From Acidobacteriota bacterium (GTDB taxonomy: Bacteria; Acidobacteriota; Terriglobia; Acidiferrales; UBA7541), in the NCBI GenBank assembly GCA_003223215.1, contig QHYH01000084.1, positions 124,001 through 188,000 on the forward strand: a stretch of 64,000 nt of DNA, in the 5' to 3' direction. Positions 26,039 through 34,875 of this stretch are shown piece by piece. The notes below the pieces were generated by a model. The model saw only the letters and a program-made list of their open reading frames with translations. It did no database searches and had not been told where the DNA came from. Every line of letters starts with the position of its first letter. Position 1 is the stretch's first letter. The translations under genes and the position numbers were made by a program.

Positions 26039-28429
26039 CTAAAGCGCCAAGCCCGCCAGCTTAGCGAACTCCTCGCATCTAATGCCGGCAGCCACAACTT
26101 TCGGTCTCACCGTCAGGGTGTTTAGACGGCGGATGAGCCGGATCTGACGATGGCCGTGTTCCACGCGTCCTTGCAGCGGTGCTTCGCAAGGGTCGAGAAC
26201 AGGAATCGATGGCTGCGGCTCATTCCTACAAAGGCCCCTGGCGGCGTCAGCCTCGCTCCTCGCGGTTTTTCTCTCGGGCGCGCCACCGGCCAACGCAAAG
26301 CGAGAAACCGACTCGGACGAACATTTCGGGCTTGGGCTGATGCGCTTCGCCGGCGGGGCTCCTCGGTGAGTCATCGGGAGGGAATGATTCCGACCGGGAG
26401 GGCCACAGCCCCGGGAGCATGGACGGCGCTTGATTCGAGCGCTTTGCCCTTCCTGCGGCAAGCGGAAACACGTTTCTAGCGCTTGACTCCCAATCGGTTG
26501 CGTTACTGCCTTCAGCTTGGCAAATTCCGCTCGCGCAAGCTTGAGGATGGGGAGGTCTGGGTCCGCCGTCTTCCAGAGGTCGAAGAAGCGCTGGTAGGAG
26601 TTGCGCGCGGCATTTGCCGAACCTGCGATGGCCTGAGCACGGGCCTGCCCCAACCAAGCCAAGGCCCCGGACCAGCAATTCCCGACGACTCCCCGGTTGT
26701 CAGCGAGCTTGTGAAATTCCGCCAGGGCAAGCTCGCCCCGTTTCATCGTCAAGTAAGCTTCACCCCGCAGATACACCGGAACCATGCAGGAAGAACTCAA
26801 ATTGCCGATGAGTTGTCCGCGCTCATAAGGCCTGGCGGCTTCCAGCAAGTCCACCGCTTGAGCGGGTTTTTGGTTGAGCAAACTAGCTTGTGCGCGGATG
26901 GTGGGCAGCCAAGCCGATTGCACCAGGGTGTTCGACACATGCGCCGCCGCCAGATCATCAACCAAGGATTGTGCCCTGCGCAAATCACCGGTGCGAGCAA
27001 AAACAAGACTGGCGAGAGTCTGAGCATCGCGGCTGTTCGGGGCGATGTCCAGCACCTTGTCCGCCTCGGCTCGGGCCTCTTCGATCTTGCCGTAAATCGC
27101 TTCGCGAAAGGCGGAGATTCCCTGCCAGATGGCCGCAGGCTCGGCCAGATTCGCAGCTTGGGCCGCTTGGACCGCGTGCCGGGAGAGTTCTCGCGCCTTT
27201 TGCAGATGGCCAGCGTAGGCTTCCGTGTCTGCTTGCAAGGCAAGCATCGCGTCCTCGGCGCCGGCTTTGCCAACCGACCATTCCACTTCCTGTCGCATGG
27301 CGTTCGAGTCGCCTCGCAGAAAAGCAAGTGCATAAAGGCTGGTGTGCATCGCGGGATCATCCAGCTTTCGAGAAAATCCGAGGTTGATGATGTAGCGGGC
27401 TTCCTCGAGATGTAGCAGCGCAATGTCAGCCGTAGCAACGTTTTCATACCATGCCACGCTGCTCGGATCGAGCAGGAGCGCTTGCCGGGCATAACTCGCG
27501 GCCTGCTCGTAATCGCCAAGCAGGAAGTATTCCGAGGCGAGGTTGCCTTTGGCGATGTCGTCCCGCGGATAGAGCTGCACCCATTGCTTGTAGCCTTGAA
27601 TGGCCTTCTGCACATCTCCGGTGCCCAGATCGTAATAAAGCGTGGTGATGTGTAGGCGGTCGCGCACCGTTTGGCGGTCTGCGAGCTCGAACGCCTGGCG
27701 AATGCTATCTGCGGCTAGCGCGTTTTGGTTCAGGTTGTAATAGCTAACAGCAAGTTGGGAGCGGGCCAGAGCAAACCTGGGATCGAGTTCAATGGCTTTT
27801 TTGAAAGCAGGAACGGCCAGGAGAGCACCCTGCTCTCGGCTTATCCGGCGGCCTGCGGCAAAGAATTGAATGGCTTCCAGCGAGGAGCTGGCGGCGCGCT
27901 CGAGGGGCAAATTGAACCTTTTCAGCGAATCCGCATTTTCGCCGAGTTCCCCTCGAAGTTCGGCCGCCGCTTCGCCGAGCGCGTGCACCACTTCCTGTTT
28001 TCCCTTTGCCGCCGTCTTTACCGTGGCCATCTCTTTGGAAGGTGTGCATTGAAAGGTGCTTAGCCTCAGAACGTAGGTTTGGCCATCTTTGGCGATGGTC
28101 CCGGTCAGGAAGGCGCTAGCGTCTAGGTGTGCGCAGAGTCTGGGTGCAAGGTCGCGGGTGATGGGAGTGCTCGCCTCGACCGATTGGGAACGCAGTGTTT
28201 CGGCTATTTTCTCGGCCGAGATCAGATTCAACAGGGGCGACTGGGCCAAACTGATCGACAAGGCCTCTCGGAGAGCGCCGTCGAACGCCGCCTCGCCGGT
28301 GGAATTCGCAAAGTCACCAATGAGCAGCGTGTCCTTATCGGTCAGCTTGACGCTCTCGCCGGGATACCAAAGAGCTCCGGCCACAGCCAAGAGGAGAAGT
28401 AGTCCGGCCAGGAAAAGCTTGGTCTTCAT
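26039..28429 (-). CDS. Secreted TPR protein resembling the sensor half of acidobacterial Ser/Thr kinases
   Basis: A 796-aa protein with signal peptide or anchor (LFLAGLLLLLAVAGALW). A domain starting DTLLIGDFANSTGEAAFDGAL, then ITRDLAPRLCAHLDASAFLTG, is familiar from the extracytoplasmic part of Ser/Thr kinase-TPR proteins. About ten TPR-like helices follow (residues 190-660). No kinase domain is present here or next to it. The family-like part ends near residue 665 (ARAEFAKLKA). The last ~130 residues are Pro/Arg/Ser-rich with no fold-like pattern, so the original stop may be lost or a late frameshift present. It is probably periplasmic. leuB-like follows after 73 bases. Confidence 0.8.
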   Translation of the reverse strand: MKTKLFLAGLLLLLAVAGALWYPGESVKLTDKDTLLIGDFANSTGEAAFDGALREALSISLAQSPLLNLISAEKIAETLRSQSVEASTPITRDLAPRLCAHLDASAFLTGTIAKDGQTYVLRLSTFQCTPSKEMATVKTAAKGKQEVVHALGEAAAELRGELGENADSLKRFNLPLERAASSSLEAIQFFAAGRRISREQGALLAVPAFKKAIELDPRFALARSQLAVSYYNLNQNALAADSIRQAFELADRQTVRDRLHITTLYYDLGTGDVQKAIQGYKQWVQLYPRDDIAKGNLASEYFLLGDYEQAASYARQALLLDPSSVAWYENVATADIALLHLEEARYIINLGFSRKLDDPAMHTSLYALAFLRGDSNAMRQEVEWSVGKAGAEDAMLALQADTEAYAGHLQKARELSRHAVQAAQAANLAEPAAIWQGISAFREAIYGKIEEARAEADKVLDIAPNSRDAQTLASLVFARTGDLRRAQSLVDDLAAAHVSNTLVQSAWLPTIRAQASLLNQKPAQAVDLLEAARPYERGQLIGNLSSSCMVPVYLRGEAYLTMKRGELALAEFHKLADNRGVVGNCWSGALAWLGQARAQAIAGSANAARNSYQRFFDLWKTADPDLPILKLARAEFAKLKAVTQPIGSQALETCFRLPQEGQSARIKRRPCSRGCGPPGRNHSLPMTHRGAPPAKRISPSPKCSSESVSRFALAGGAPERKTARSEADAARGLCRNEPQPSIPVLDPCEAPLQGRVEHGHRQIRLIRRLNTLTVRPKVVAAGIRCEEFAKLAGLAL

Positions 28430-28590
28430 GAAAGCCTTTCGGAGTGGCGATCTACTGGCACCGGAACGGGCTCGTGTCCGGAGTCGGATCCTCAGAGCAA
28501 AGGCGCAGGAAATGCCAGGAGGCCCACGCCGACATGGAGAGATGGTAGGGGGTCTGATGGATAAGCGTCAACGACACTGCGAGCGGAAGT

Positions 28591-29565
28591 TTACGGAACG
28601 GTATTAGCATTCACGACAGGCGCGCGGCTGGACTCAATCCAATAAACGCCGCCAAGCGCCATCAACCCGCCTAGCAGCTGGCTCCACGAGCCCCTTTCTC
28701 CGAGCCACAAAATGCCGAGGATCGTTGCCAGGACCGGCAGCAGGTAGGTGAACGCAGCCAGTTGCGACGCTTCGAGATAACGAAGCAGCCAGAAATAAAA
28801 CACATAGGCCAGCGCCGAACTGAAGACGGCCATGTACGCCACGGCGGCCCAAGCGCGCCAGGGTTGGTGCCAAAGCCGGGCCGAGGAAAGCGCCCAAATC
28901 TCGTGAATCGCCGCCGGGAGCACTATGAGCGCGCCGGCAAAGTGATTGAAGGTCGTCATGGTCAGGGTGTCGTATTTCTCCGCGACGCGCTTCCCGAGCA
29001 CCACATAAATGGCAAAGCCGAGCGAGCCCGCCATGGTGATGGCATCGCCCTCGATCGACAGAGAGTGCACGGATATCCCATTCTCGGAGGCGAGCACGGC
29101 AACGCCCGCGAGCGCGATCAGCATGCCGACAACCTTGTGTGCCCTGGCGCGTTCGAGGCGCAAAAGGACCGCCAAGAGGAGGATGTAGATAGGCCCGAGA
29201 CCCACAATCACGGCGGAGTGGCTGACTGGCGTAAAATACAGGCCAATCGTGAAGCACATCTGGTTGATCGTCACGCCAAAGAAGCCAAGGTAAAGGAAAG
29301 TCCAGAAGTCGCCGAGGGCGAACCCTCGGCGGCGAAGATCGGCTGCTTCGGCAAAGGCACTTAACCGCAGGCAACAGAAATAAACCGGAACCATGACCGC
29401 GCCCGCCAGGACGACGCGGAAGGAAGCCATCGCCAGCGGCGGCAGATGGCGAAGCCCGATTTTGGCAGCGATGAAATTGACCGCCCAAACCACCACCAGA
29501 ATAGCAATGGCGGCAGCGATCGCCGGGCGCCCGGGCGCGCGCCCCGCGGAGGAAGCGATCTTCAC
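28591..29565 (-). CDS. EamA/DMT family permease
   Basis: A 324-aa membrane protein with ten predicted helices in two EamA repeats. The first starts IAILVVVWAVNFIAAKIGLR and ends around LIALAGVAVLASE. The second runs from ITMAGSLGFAIYVVLGKR to LLGGLMALGGVYWIE. The family exports amino acids, nucleotide sugars or other metabolites; substrate cannot be read here. The start lies four bases after the stop of the enolase-superfamily gene, so the two are almost certainly cotranscribed with the GNAT and mazG genes. Amino-acid or N-acyl amino-acid transport would fit that company. Confidence 0.88.
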   Translation of the reverse strand: MKIASSAGRAPGRPAIAAAIAILVVVWAVNFIAAKIGLRHLPPLAMASFRVVLAGAVMVPVYFCCLRLSAFAEAADLRRRGFALGDFWTFLYLGFFGVTINQMCFTIGLYFTPVSHSAVIVGLGPIYILLLAVLLRLERARAHKVVGMLIALAGVAVLASENGISVHSLSIEGDAITMAGSLGFAIYVVLGKRVAEKYDTLTMTTFNHFAGALIVLPAAIHEIWALSSARLWHQPWRAWAAVAYMAVFSSALAYVFYFWLLRYLEASQLAAFTYLLPVLATILGILWLGERGSWSQLLGGLMALGGVYWIESSRAPVVNANTVP

Positions 29566-29569
29566 GGAG

Positions 29570-30679
29570 TCAAACCAGTCGTTCTTTCCGTACGGTCAGT
29601 TTTTCGATCAGATCGAGCCGCGGCTCGAATCCGATGCCGGGTCTCGTGGGAACGCGAATGGTCCCTTGCGGTGAGACCGTGACTTCCGGGGCGATGATGT
29701 CTTCCGCCCAGTAACGCTTGCTGGCGGTCACGTCGCCGGGAAGGGAAAAATTCGGCAGCGTAGCGAGCGCCACATTGTGCGCGCGCCCGATGCCGGATTC
29801 GAGCATGCCTCCGCACCACACCGGGATGCCATGCCGCTGGCAGAGGTCATGAATGTGACGCGCCATGGTGAAGCCCCCGACACGGCCGAGCTTGATGTTA
29901 ATGATTTTGCAGGCGCCAAGTTCCACTGCCGCACGGGCTTGCTCTTCGGTGTGGACGCATTCATCAAGGCAAATCGGCGTTTCCAATCTCCTCTGAAGTT
30001 CGATGTGGCTGTAGAGATCATCCCACCCGAGCGGTTGCTCCAACATCATCAGGTAAAAACCATCGAGCTGCTTCAAGAGCGGGAGGTCGTCGAGCGTGTA
30101 CGCGGAATTGGCATCCACCATCAGCTTGATTCGTGGAAATTCCTGTCGCAGTCGTGCGACGGGCTCCAGATCTTTTCCCGGCCTGATCTTGATCTTGATG
30201 CGCTGGTAGCCGGCCGCGAGTTCCTTCTTCACGGTCGCGACCAATTCCTCGACCGAATCCTTGATGCCGATCGAAACGCCGGATGCGATCTCCTCGCGCG
30301 TACCGCCTATGAGCTTCGCCAGCGGAACGCCCTTCTGCTTTGCCTCCGCATCCCACGCGGCGGCTTCCAGGCACGCCTTGGCCATGTTGTGCCCGCGCAC
30401 GCGTGTCAGGAGATTCCATACTTCGCAGGCCGAGTCGAACTTCCTGCCCTTGACCATCGGCCAGAGGAAATCCCGCAAGACCGGCCAAGCCGTGTCCGCG
30501 TATTCCGGGCTGTAGAACGGCGCCTCGGCCGCCACGCATTCGCCCCAGCCGGTCACGCCATCCACGTGCGCTTCCAGCAGCACAATGCGGCGAACCACGA
30601 GGCGGTCCATACTGGTTTCAAACGGGACCACTAGTTTCATGGATATTTCGCGAAGCGTGATTCCTTGAATTTGCATCAT
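29570..30679 (-). CDS. Enolase superfamily: N-succinylamino acid racemase / o-succinylbenzoate synthase
   Basis: A 369-aa (beta/alpha)7-beta barrel enzyme. The KxK base motif is RIKIKIRPG, metal ligands lie in LMVDANSAY, MLEQPLG and CLDECVHTE, and the second catalytic Lys in IINIKLGRVGG. The N-terminal capping domain has VTGWGECVAAEAPFYS. These features fit the NSAR/OSBS subgroup. No menaquinone genes are near, while a GNAT acetyltransferase precedes it, which favours amino-acid racemisation over menaquinone synthesis. The frame opens at 30955, but ATG 30679 avoids overlapping the GNAT gene and starts the domain. Confidence 0.88.
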   Translation of the reverse strand: MMQIQGITLREISMKLVVPFETSMDRLVVRRIVLLEAHVDGVTGWGECVAAEAPFYSPEYADTAWPVLRDFLWPMVKGRKFDSACEVWNLLTRVRGHNMAKACLEAAAWDAEAKQKGVPLAKLIGGTREEIASGVSIGIKDSVEELVATVKKELAAGYQRIKIKIRPGKDLEPVARLRQEFPRIKLMVDANSAYTLDDLPLLKQLDGFYLMMLEQPLGWDDLYSHIELQRRLETPICLDECVHTEEQARAAVELGACKIINIKLGRVGGFTMARHIHDLCQRHGIPVWCGGMLESGIGRAHNVALATLPNFSLPGDVTASKRYWAEDIIAPEVTVSPQGTIRVPTRPGIGFEPRLDLIEKLTVRKERLV

Positions 30680-30699
30680 TGGTGCCGGTGGAACCTTTC

Positions 30700-31440
30700 T
30701 TAGAAGTCGCTCCAGGGAGCCAGACAATACGCACGATGGCCGGGTGCAGTTCTCAACGCCACCGCTGCATAACCTTTCGCAAACCATCTGGTGAATTCTT
30801 CCCGCACTCTTGCCTGCACTTTCTTGACTTCCGGCGCATTTTCCTGTTGCCAGTGTTCCAGTTCGGGCGGCAAGGCAATCACCGCAGGCGCTTCGACGGG
30901 CTCTTTGGCTAGGTTTTGAATGGCGGCGACCGCGCGCGAGGAATCCAGGCGCCACTCGACGAGCAACCGGTCGGTCGCGAGTCCGCGATGCAGCGGGCTG
31001 GTGGTTGTCCCATAAAGGTTCGCCAGGTATCGCCTGGAAATCGCTCCCAACCGGTTCAAATTGAAGTGGGCATTGCGAAGTTCCAGGGGATCAAAGGTCC
31101 ATTGAACGAGCCGGATTCCCCGGCCGAGAGCTTCTTCACGCTGGAAGAGCTTCAGCAGGCGGCCCACGCCGCGATCGCGATAATCGCTTGCCACGCCGGT
31201 CATGTGGGAATGGAGATACGGCACGCCCTCCCGCAAGCCGGCGATCGCCAGCGTGTAGCCGACCATGCGGCCGTTTGCAAATGCACCCAGCACTTGCCCG
31301 CCCGTATGTGCGGCCACCACGAACATGGTGACCGGCTCCACCTCCAGATCCGCCTCGCCCCAGATCTGGCGTTGGAGTTCCACGCAACCGTGGAATTCCT
31401 CGAGCGTCTCGCATTTGCGCACCAGGATGTCCCCGCTCAT
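30700..31440 (-). CDS. GNAT family N-acyltransferase (COG3375-like)
   Basis: A 246-aa cytoplasmic protein with a GNAT core in residues 1-150: VRKCETLEEFHGCVELQRQI, GRMVGYTLAIAG, and the acetyl-CoA loop region GVASDYRDRGVGRLLKL. The C-terminal 90 residues are typical of the COG3375 group. In Geobacillus kaustophilus a GNAT succinyltransferase acts with an N-succinylamino acid racemase; the adjacent enolase-superfamily gene suggests the same pairing. Its ATG overlaps the mazG stop (ATGA) and the enolase-superfamily gene follows after 20 bases. Confidence 0.85.
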   Translation of the reverse strand: MSGDILVRKCETLEEFHGCVELQRQIWGEADLEVEPVTMFVVAAHTGGQVLGAFANGRMVGYTLAIAGLREGVPYLHSHMTGVASDYRDRGVGRLLKLFQREEALGRGIRLVQWTFDPLELRNAHFNLNRLGAISRRYLANLYGTTTSPLHRGLATDRLLVEWRLDSSRAVAAIQNLAKEPVEAPAVIALPPELEHWQQENAPEVKKVQARVREEFTRWFAKGYAAVALRTAPGHRAYCLAPWSDF

Positions 31441-32393
31441 TTGCGCGCCTGGGCCTTAGCCAATTCGCGCCTCCACGCCTTCCCTTCCGCATCTTTCGTC
31501 GCGTCCCACAGGGTTTCCATCTCTTCCCGGGAAAGGTTCTTGAACTCCCGGCCGGACTCGCGGGCACGTGCCTCCATCGCGCGAACCCGCCGCGAGAACT
31601 TCCGATTGGCCTTCTTGAGCGCAATCTCCGGATCGACGTCGAGGAATCGCGCCAGGTTTACCGCCGCGAACAGCAGGTCGCCCATTTCTTCTTCGATTTG
31701 CCGCTGGCCCCCACCTTTTAACGCTGTCTCGAGCTCGGCCGTTTCTTCCTGCATTTTGGCGACGACCCCGGCGGAGTCCTCCCAGTCAAAACCGATTCGC
31801 GAAGCCTTGCGCGTAAGCTGAAATCCCTCAAGCGTTGCCGGCAGCGCCCGGGAAACTCCGTCAAGCAAGGACGCTGGCTCTCCCTGGCTATCCTTCTTAC
31901 CAGGCTCTTTGCTGGTTCGCCGCTCTTCCGCTTTGATCTGCTCCCAGTTTCGCAATACTTCAGCCGAGTTTCGCGCGCGGGCCTCGCCGAAAACATGCGG
32001 GTGGCGGCGAATCATCTTGTTATGAATCGCGCGTATCACGTCGGCCACCGTGAAGCGGCCCTGTTCCTGCGCAATTTGCGAATGAAAGACGATCTGCAAG
32101 AGCAGGTCACCCATCTCCTCGGCAAACTTGGCGTCGTTTCCCTTGTCGAGTGCTTCCAGCACCTCGTAAGCCTCTTCGAGCAGGTAGGTTCGCAAGCTTT
32201 GGTGCGTTTGCTCGCGGTCCCAGGGACAGCCCTCCGGGGCGCGCAGGCGCGCTTGCACGGCGACGAGTTTTTCAAACCATTCGCCGGGAGTCAATTGTTT
32301 CATCTTTGTGCAACGCGTCTTCGGCGCGCCCTTCTTGGCGCTTTTGCTCTTTTGTTTCCGGGGTGCTGGCATCGGTTTCTTGGCTTCCCGCAA
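31437..32393 (-). CDS. mazG: Nucleoside triphosphate pyrophosphohydrolase MazG
   Basis: Hydrolyses (d)NTPs to NMP and pyrophosphate, a housecleaning role. Two MazG domains are visible: residues ~40-150 with CPWDREQTHQSLRTYLLEEA and EEMGDLLLQIVFHSQIA, and ~185-270 with QEETAELETAL and EEEMGDLLFAAVNLARFL. The acidic metal-binding clusters are intact in both. The N-terminus before MKQLTPGEWF is Lys-rich, and Met 31 (32303) could be the true start. First gene of the cluster mazG-GNAT-enolase superfamily-EamA. Confidence 0.93.
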   Translation of the reverse strand: MREAKKPMPAPRKQKSKSAKKGAPKTRCTKMKQLTPGEWFEKLVAVQARLRAPEGCPWDREQTHQSLRTYLLEEAYEVLEALDKGNDAKFAEEMGDLLLQIVFHSQIAQEQGRFTVADVIRAIHNKMIRRHPHVFGEARARNSAEVLRNWEQIKAEERRTSKEPGKKDSQGEPASLLDGVSRALPATLEGFQLTRKASRIGFDWEDSAGVVAKMQEETAELETALKGGGQRQIEEEMGDLLFAAVNLARFLDVDPEIALKKANRKFSRRVRAMEARARESGREFKNLSREEMETLWDATKDAEGKAWRRELAKAQARK

Positions 32394-32453
32394 AGTGAAT
32401 CAAATGTTCCACTTTAAGGGGCAACGCAGAGTTTTACAAGGCGTTCCGGCGAC

Positions 32454-32483
32454 TTGTGCCGGTCACCCATGTTAAACTGATAA
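32454..32483 (+). promoter_or_regulatory. Possible promoter for the DUF1844 gene
   Basis: TTGTGC at 32454-32459 and TGATAA at 32478-32483 are spaced by 18 bases, upstream of the start at 32509. This is a moderate match to the sigma70 consensus only. Confidence 0.35.
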
Positions 32484-32508
32484 GCGAATTTCTCACTGAG
32501 GAAAACAC

Positions 32509-32973
32509 TTGTCTGACCACAAGCAGGATGATACGTTCCGCGTCATTGACCGACGTCCCTTCACCTCAGAGGGCGAGCTGCGCAAGGATGTCGTTGAGGA
32601 GCAAGAACGGGAGGCCAAGGTAGCACGCGCGCCCGCCGAACAGGCAAAAGCACCGGCCAATGCGCCTCCCGCCGAAGCGCCCAAGCCCGTGGCCGCATTC
32701 GAAAACCTGGTGCGCATGCTCGGCCAGAACGCGGCGATGGTCCTGGGCGCGTACAGCGACCCGCGAACCGGGCAGCCGGTGATCGACCCTGATGCAGCTC
32801 GCGAGCTGATCGACATGCTCGACGCCTTGCACGAAAAGACCAAGGGGAATCTCGCGCCGGAGGAAGACAGTCTACTTCTGGACCTGCTCGGCAAGCTCAA
32901 GATGACGTACGTGGAGATCAACCAGGCGGTGGCGGCTCAGGCGGCGACACAGGCCAAAGCCAAAACGCGCTGA
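32509..32973 (+). CDS. DUF1844 domain protein
   Basis: A 154-aa soluble protein. The N-terminal half is charged and Ala/Pro-rich, and the C-terminal half (about residues 63-140) is the DUF1844 domain: FENLVRMLGQNAAMVLGAY, a central VIDPDAARELIDMLDALHEKT and DSLLLDLLGKLKMTYVEINQ, all helical. Function is unknown, and it is common in Acidobacteriota and deltaproteobacteria. The start is TTG 32509 with GAGG seven bases before it. It precedes the MBL-RibF gene by 52 bases on the same strand. Confidence 0.88.
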   Translation: MSDHKQDDTFRVIDRRPFTSEGELRKDVVEEQEREAKVARAPAEQAKAPANAPPAEAPKPVAAFENLVRMLGQNAAMVLGAYSDPRTGQPVIDPDAARELIDMLDALHEKTKGNLAPEEDSLLLDLLGKLKMTYVEINQAVAAQAATQAKAKTR

Positions 32974-33025
32974 GCACGCACCAGGCGGCTCCGCCTCGTG
33001 CGGCGGTTTCTCCAGCTCTTTCAAG

Positions 33026-34873
33026 ATGGCAAGCGCTCCGCTGAAAATAACCGTGCTCGGCTCCGGCACTTCCATGGGCGTGCCTACGCTTGGCTGCCCC
33101 TGTCGTGTTTGCAGCTCGGCCGATCTGCACGACAAGCGGCTCCGCCCCTCCCTTTTGCTGTCGCGGAACGGTCACAATGTGGTCATCGACACCACCCCCG
33201 ACTTTCGCCAGCAGGCTATGCGCGCCGGGCTCGAGCGCCTCGACGCCATCCTGCTCACCCACGGCCATGCCGACCATGTTCTCGGCTTCGACGACATTCG
33301 TCCCTACAACATTCGCCAGCGCGCGTCCCTGCCGGTATACAGCAACGAAGACACGTTTCAAATCATCCGGCGCATTTTCGCTTATGTTTTCGACGACAAG
33401 CCGACGTTGAGTACCGTGCCGAGCGTCACCCTGAATGTCATCGGCAACCGTCCATTCGAATTACTCGGTATTCCCTTTACGCCTGTCCCCCTGTTGCACG
33501 GCGATATGAAAGTGCTTGGTTTTCGCTTTGCAGGCGCCGCTTATCTGACCGACTTCAGCACCATTCCGGATTCTTCGATGCCCCTGCTTGAAGGTCTCGA
33601 CGAACTGGTTCTCGACGCATTGCGTGACGTCCCCCACCCCATGCACCAGACCGTCGAACAAGCCCTGGCGCTGATCCAGAAACTGAAACCCCGGCGCGCG
33701 TGGTTCACACATATCGCGCACGACCTGCCTCACGAGGAAACCAACGAACGCCTGGTGAAACTCGGCTTCCCTCATGTGCAATTGGCTTACGACGGCCTGC
33801 AATTCGAAGTGCGCGTGGATCGCACGGACGACTCCTTCGACGAACCCAAAGACTCTTTTGAACGGCCCGCAACGGTTGAAGGAGGAGGAACGGCTCGCTT
33901 CTCCACGTTCACTTCCGCGGAAGCGTGGGCGACCAGGTTTCGAAAGTCTGGTGACAGCAGCGTGCTGGCGATTGGCAGTTTCGACGGCATTCATCTTGGA
34001 CATCAAGCCATCCTGCGGTCTGTGGCGGCGAGCGCTTGCGCACTGGGCGCTGTACCCACGGCGTTGACCTTCGATCCTTCTCCGCGAAAAGTTCTTCGCC
34101 CAGAGACGGCTTCGCCGCAAATCTCGACCATCGCGCAGCGCCTGGCGGGGTTCAACGCGCTCGGACTGGAGGCCGCCGTCGTGCTTCCGTTCACCCTGGA
34201 ATTGTCGCGCCTCGCTCCGGATGAGTTCGTCGAGCGAATCCTCCTGCGCAACTTGCGTATCAAGGCACTTTTTGTGGGGGAAAACTTTCGCTTCGGGCAC
34301 AAGCAGGCAGGCGATGTGGATTTGCTCAGGAGGCTGGCCGCGGAGAACGCATTCGAGGTCGTGGTCCTTCCCTCGGTGATTTGCCGCGGGGAGGTAGTCT
34401 CGAGCACGCTCATTCGCAAGGAAATTGCCGGGGGCGATGTGGCGCGCGCCGCTCGGCTGCTCGGACGCCAATTCGTCCTCGCCGGAGAGGTGGTTTCCGG
34501 CACGGGAGCCGGCCATCGCTTCACCTTTCCGACCTTGAACCTTGCCGCCGAACAGGAATTGCTCCCCCGGCGCGGTGTTTATATTACGCGGACCTGCTTG
34601 GACGGCGAGCAGCGCAGCCGCCGCTCGGTCACCAACATCGGGATGCGCCCCACGTTTAATGCAACCTCGCTCAGCGTCGAGACGCACCTTCTGGATGCGC
34701 AACTCTTTTCTCCACCAAAGCGAATCGAAGTGAGGTTTTGGGAACGCCTTCGCGACGAGAAGAAGTTCAATGGACCGGAAGAACTGCGCGCGCAAATCGC
34801 CCGCGACATCGCCCGCGCCAACAAATTCTTTTCGCGCCTCCGCCGCTTCCGCTCCATTCGCCAGCCGGTCTGA
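33026..34873 (+). CDS. ribF: Fusion of a PhnP-like metallo-beta-lactamase hydrolase with RibF (riboflavin kinase/FAD synthetase)
   Basis: A 615-aa single frame. Residues 1-258 form an MBL-fold phosphodiesterase close to PhnP: GSGTSMGVPTLGCPCRVC with a CxCxxC zinc site, DTTPDFRQQ, LTHGHADHVLGFDD (HxHxDH), VPLLHGDM and WFTHIAHDLPH. A linker of about 45 residues follows. From about residue 305 it is RibF: the nucleotidyltransferase motif AIGSFDGIHLGHQ, FVGENFRFGH and SSTLIRKEI, then the flavokinase domain with GHRFTFPTLNL and VTNIGMRPTFN. RibF makes FMN and FAD. The hydrolase substrate is unknown. No internal stop or obvious second start separates the parts. Confidence 0.9.
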   Translation: MASAPLKITVLGSGTSMGVPTLGCPCRVCSSADLHDKRLRPSLLLSRNGHNVVIDTTPDFRQQAMRAGLERLDAILLTHGHADHVLGFDDIRPYNIRQRASLPVYSNEDTFQIIRRIFAYVFDDKPTLSTVPSVTLNVIGNRPFELLGIPFTPVPLLHGDMKVLGFRFAGAAYLTDFSTIPDSSMPLLEGLDELVLDALRDVPHPMHQTVEQALALIQKLKPRRAWFTHIAHDLPHEETNERLVKLGFPHVQLAYDGLQFEVRVDRTDDSFDEPKDSFERPATVEGGGTARFSTFTSAEAWATRFRKSGDSSVLAIGSFDGIHLGHQAILRSVAASACALGAVPTALTFDPSPRKVLRPETASPQISTIAQRLAGFNALGLEAAVVLPFTLELSRLAPDEFVERILLRNLRIKALFVGENFRFGHKQAGDVDLLRRLAAENAFEVVVLPSVICRGEVVSSTLIRKEIAGGDVARAARLLGRQFVLAGEVVSGTGAGHRFTFPTLNLAAEQELLPRRGVYITRTCLDGEQRSRRSVTNIGMRPTFNATSLSVETHLLDAQLFSPPKRIEVRFWERLRDEKKFNGPEELRAQIARDIARANKFFSRLRRFRSIRQPV

Positions 34874-34875
34874 AT

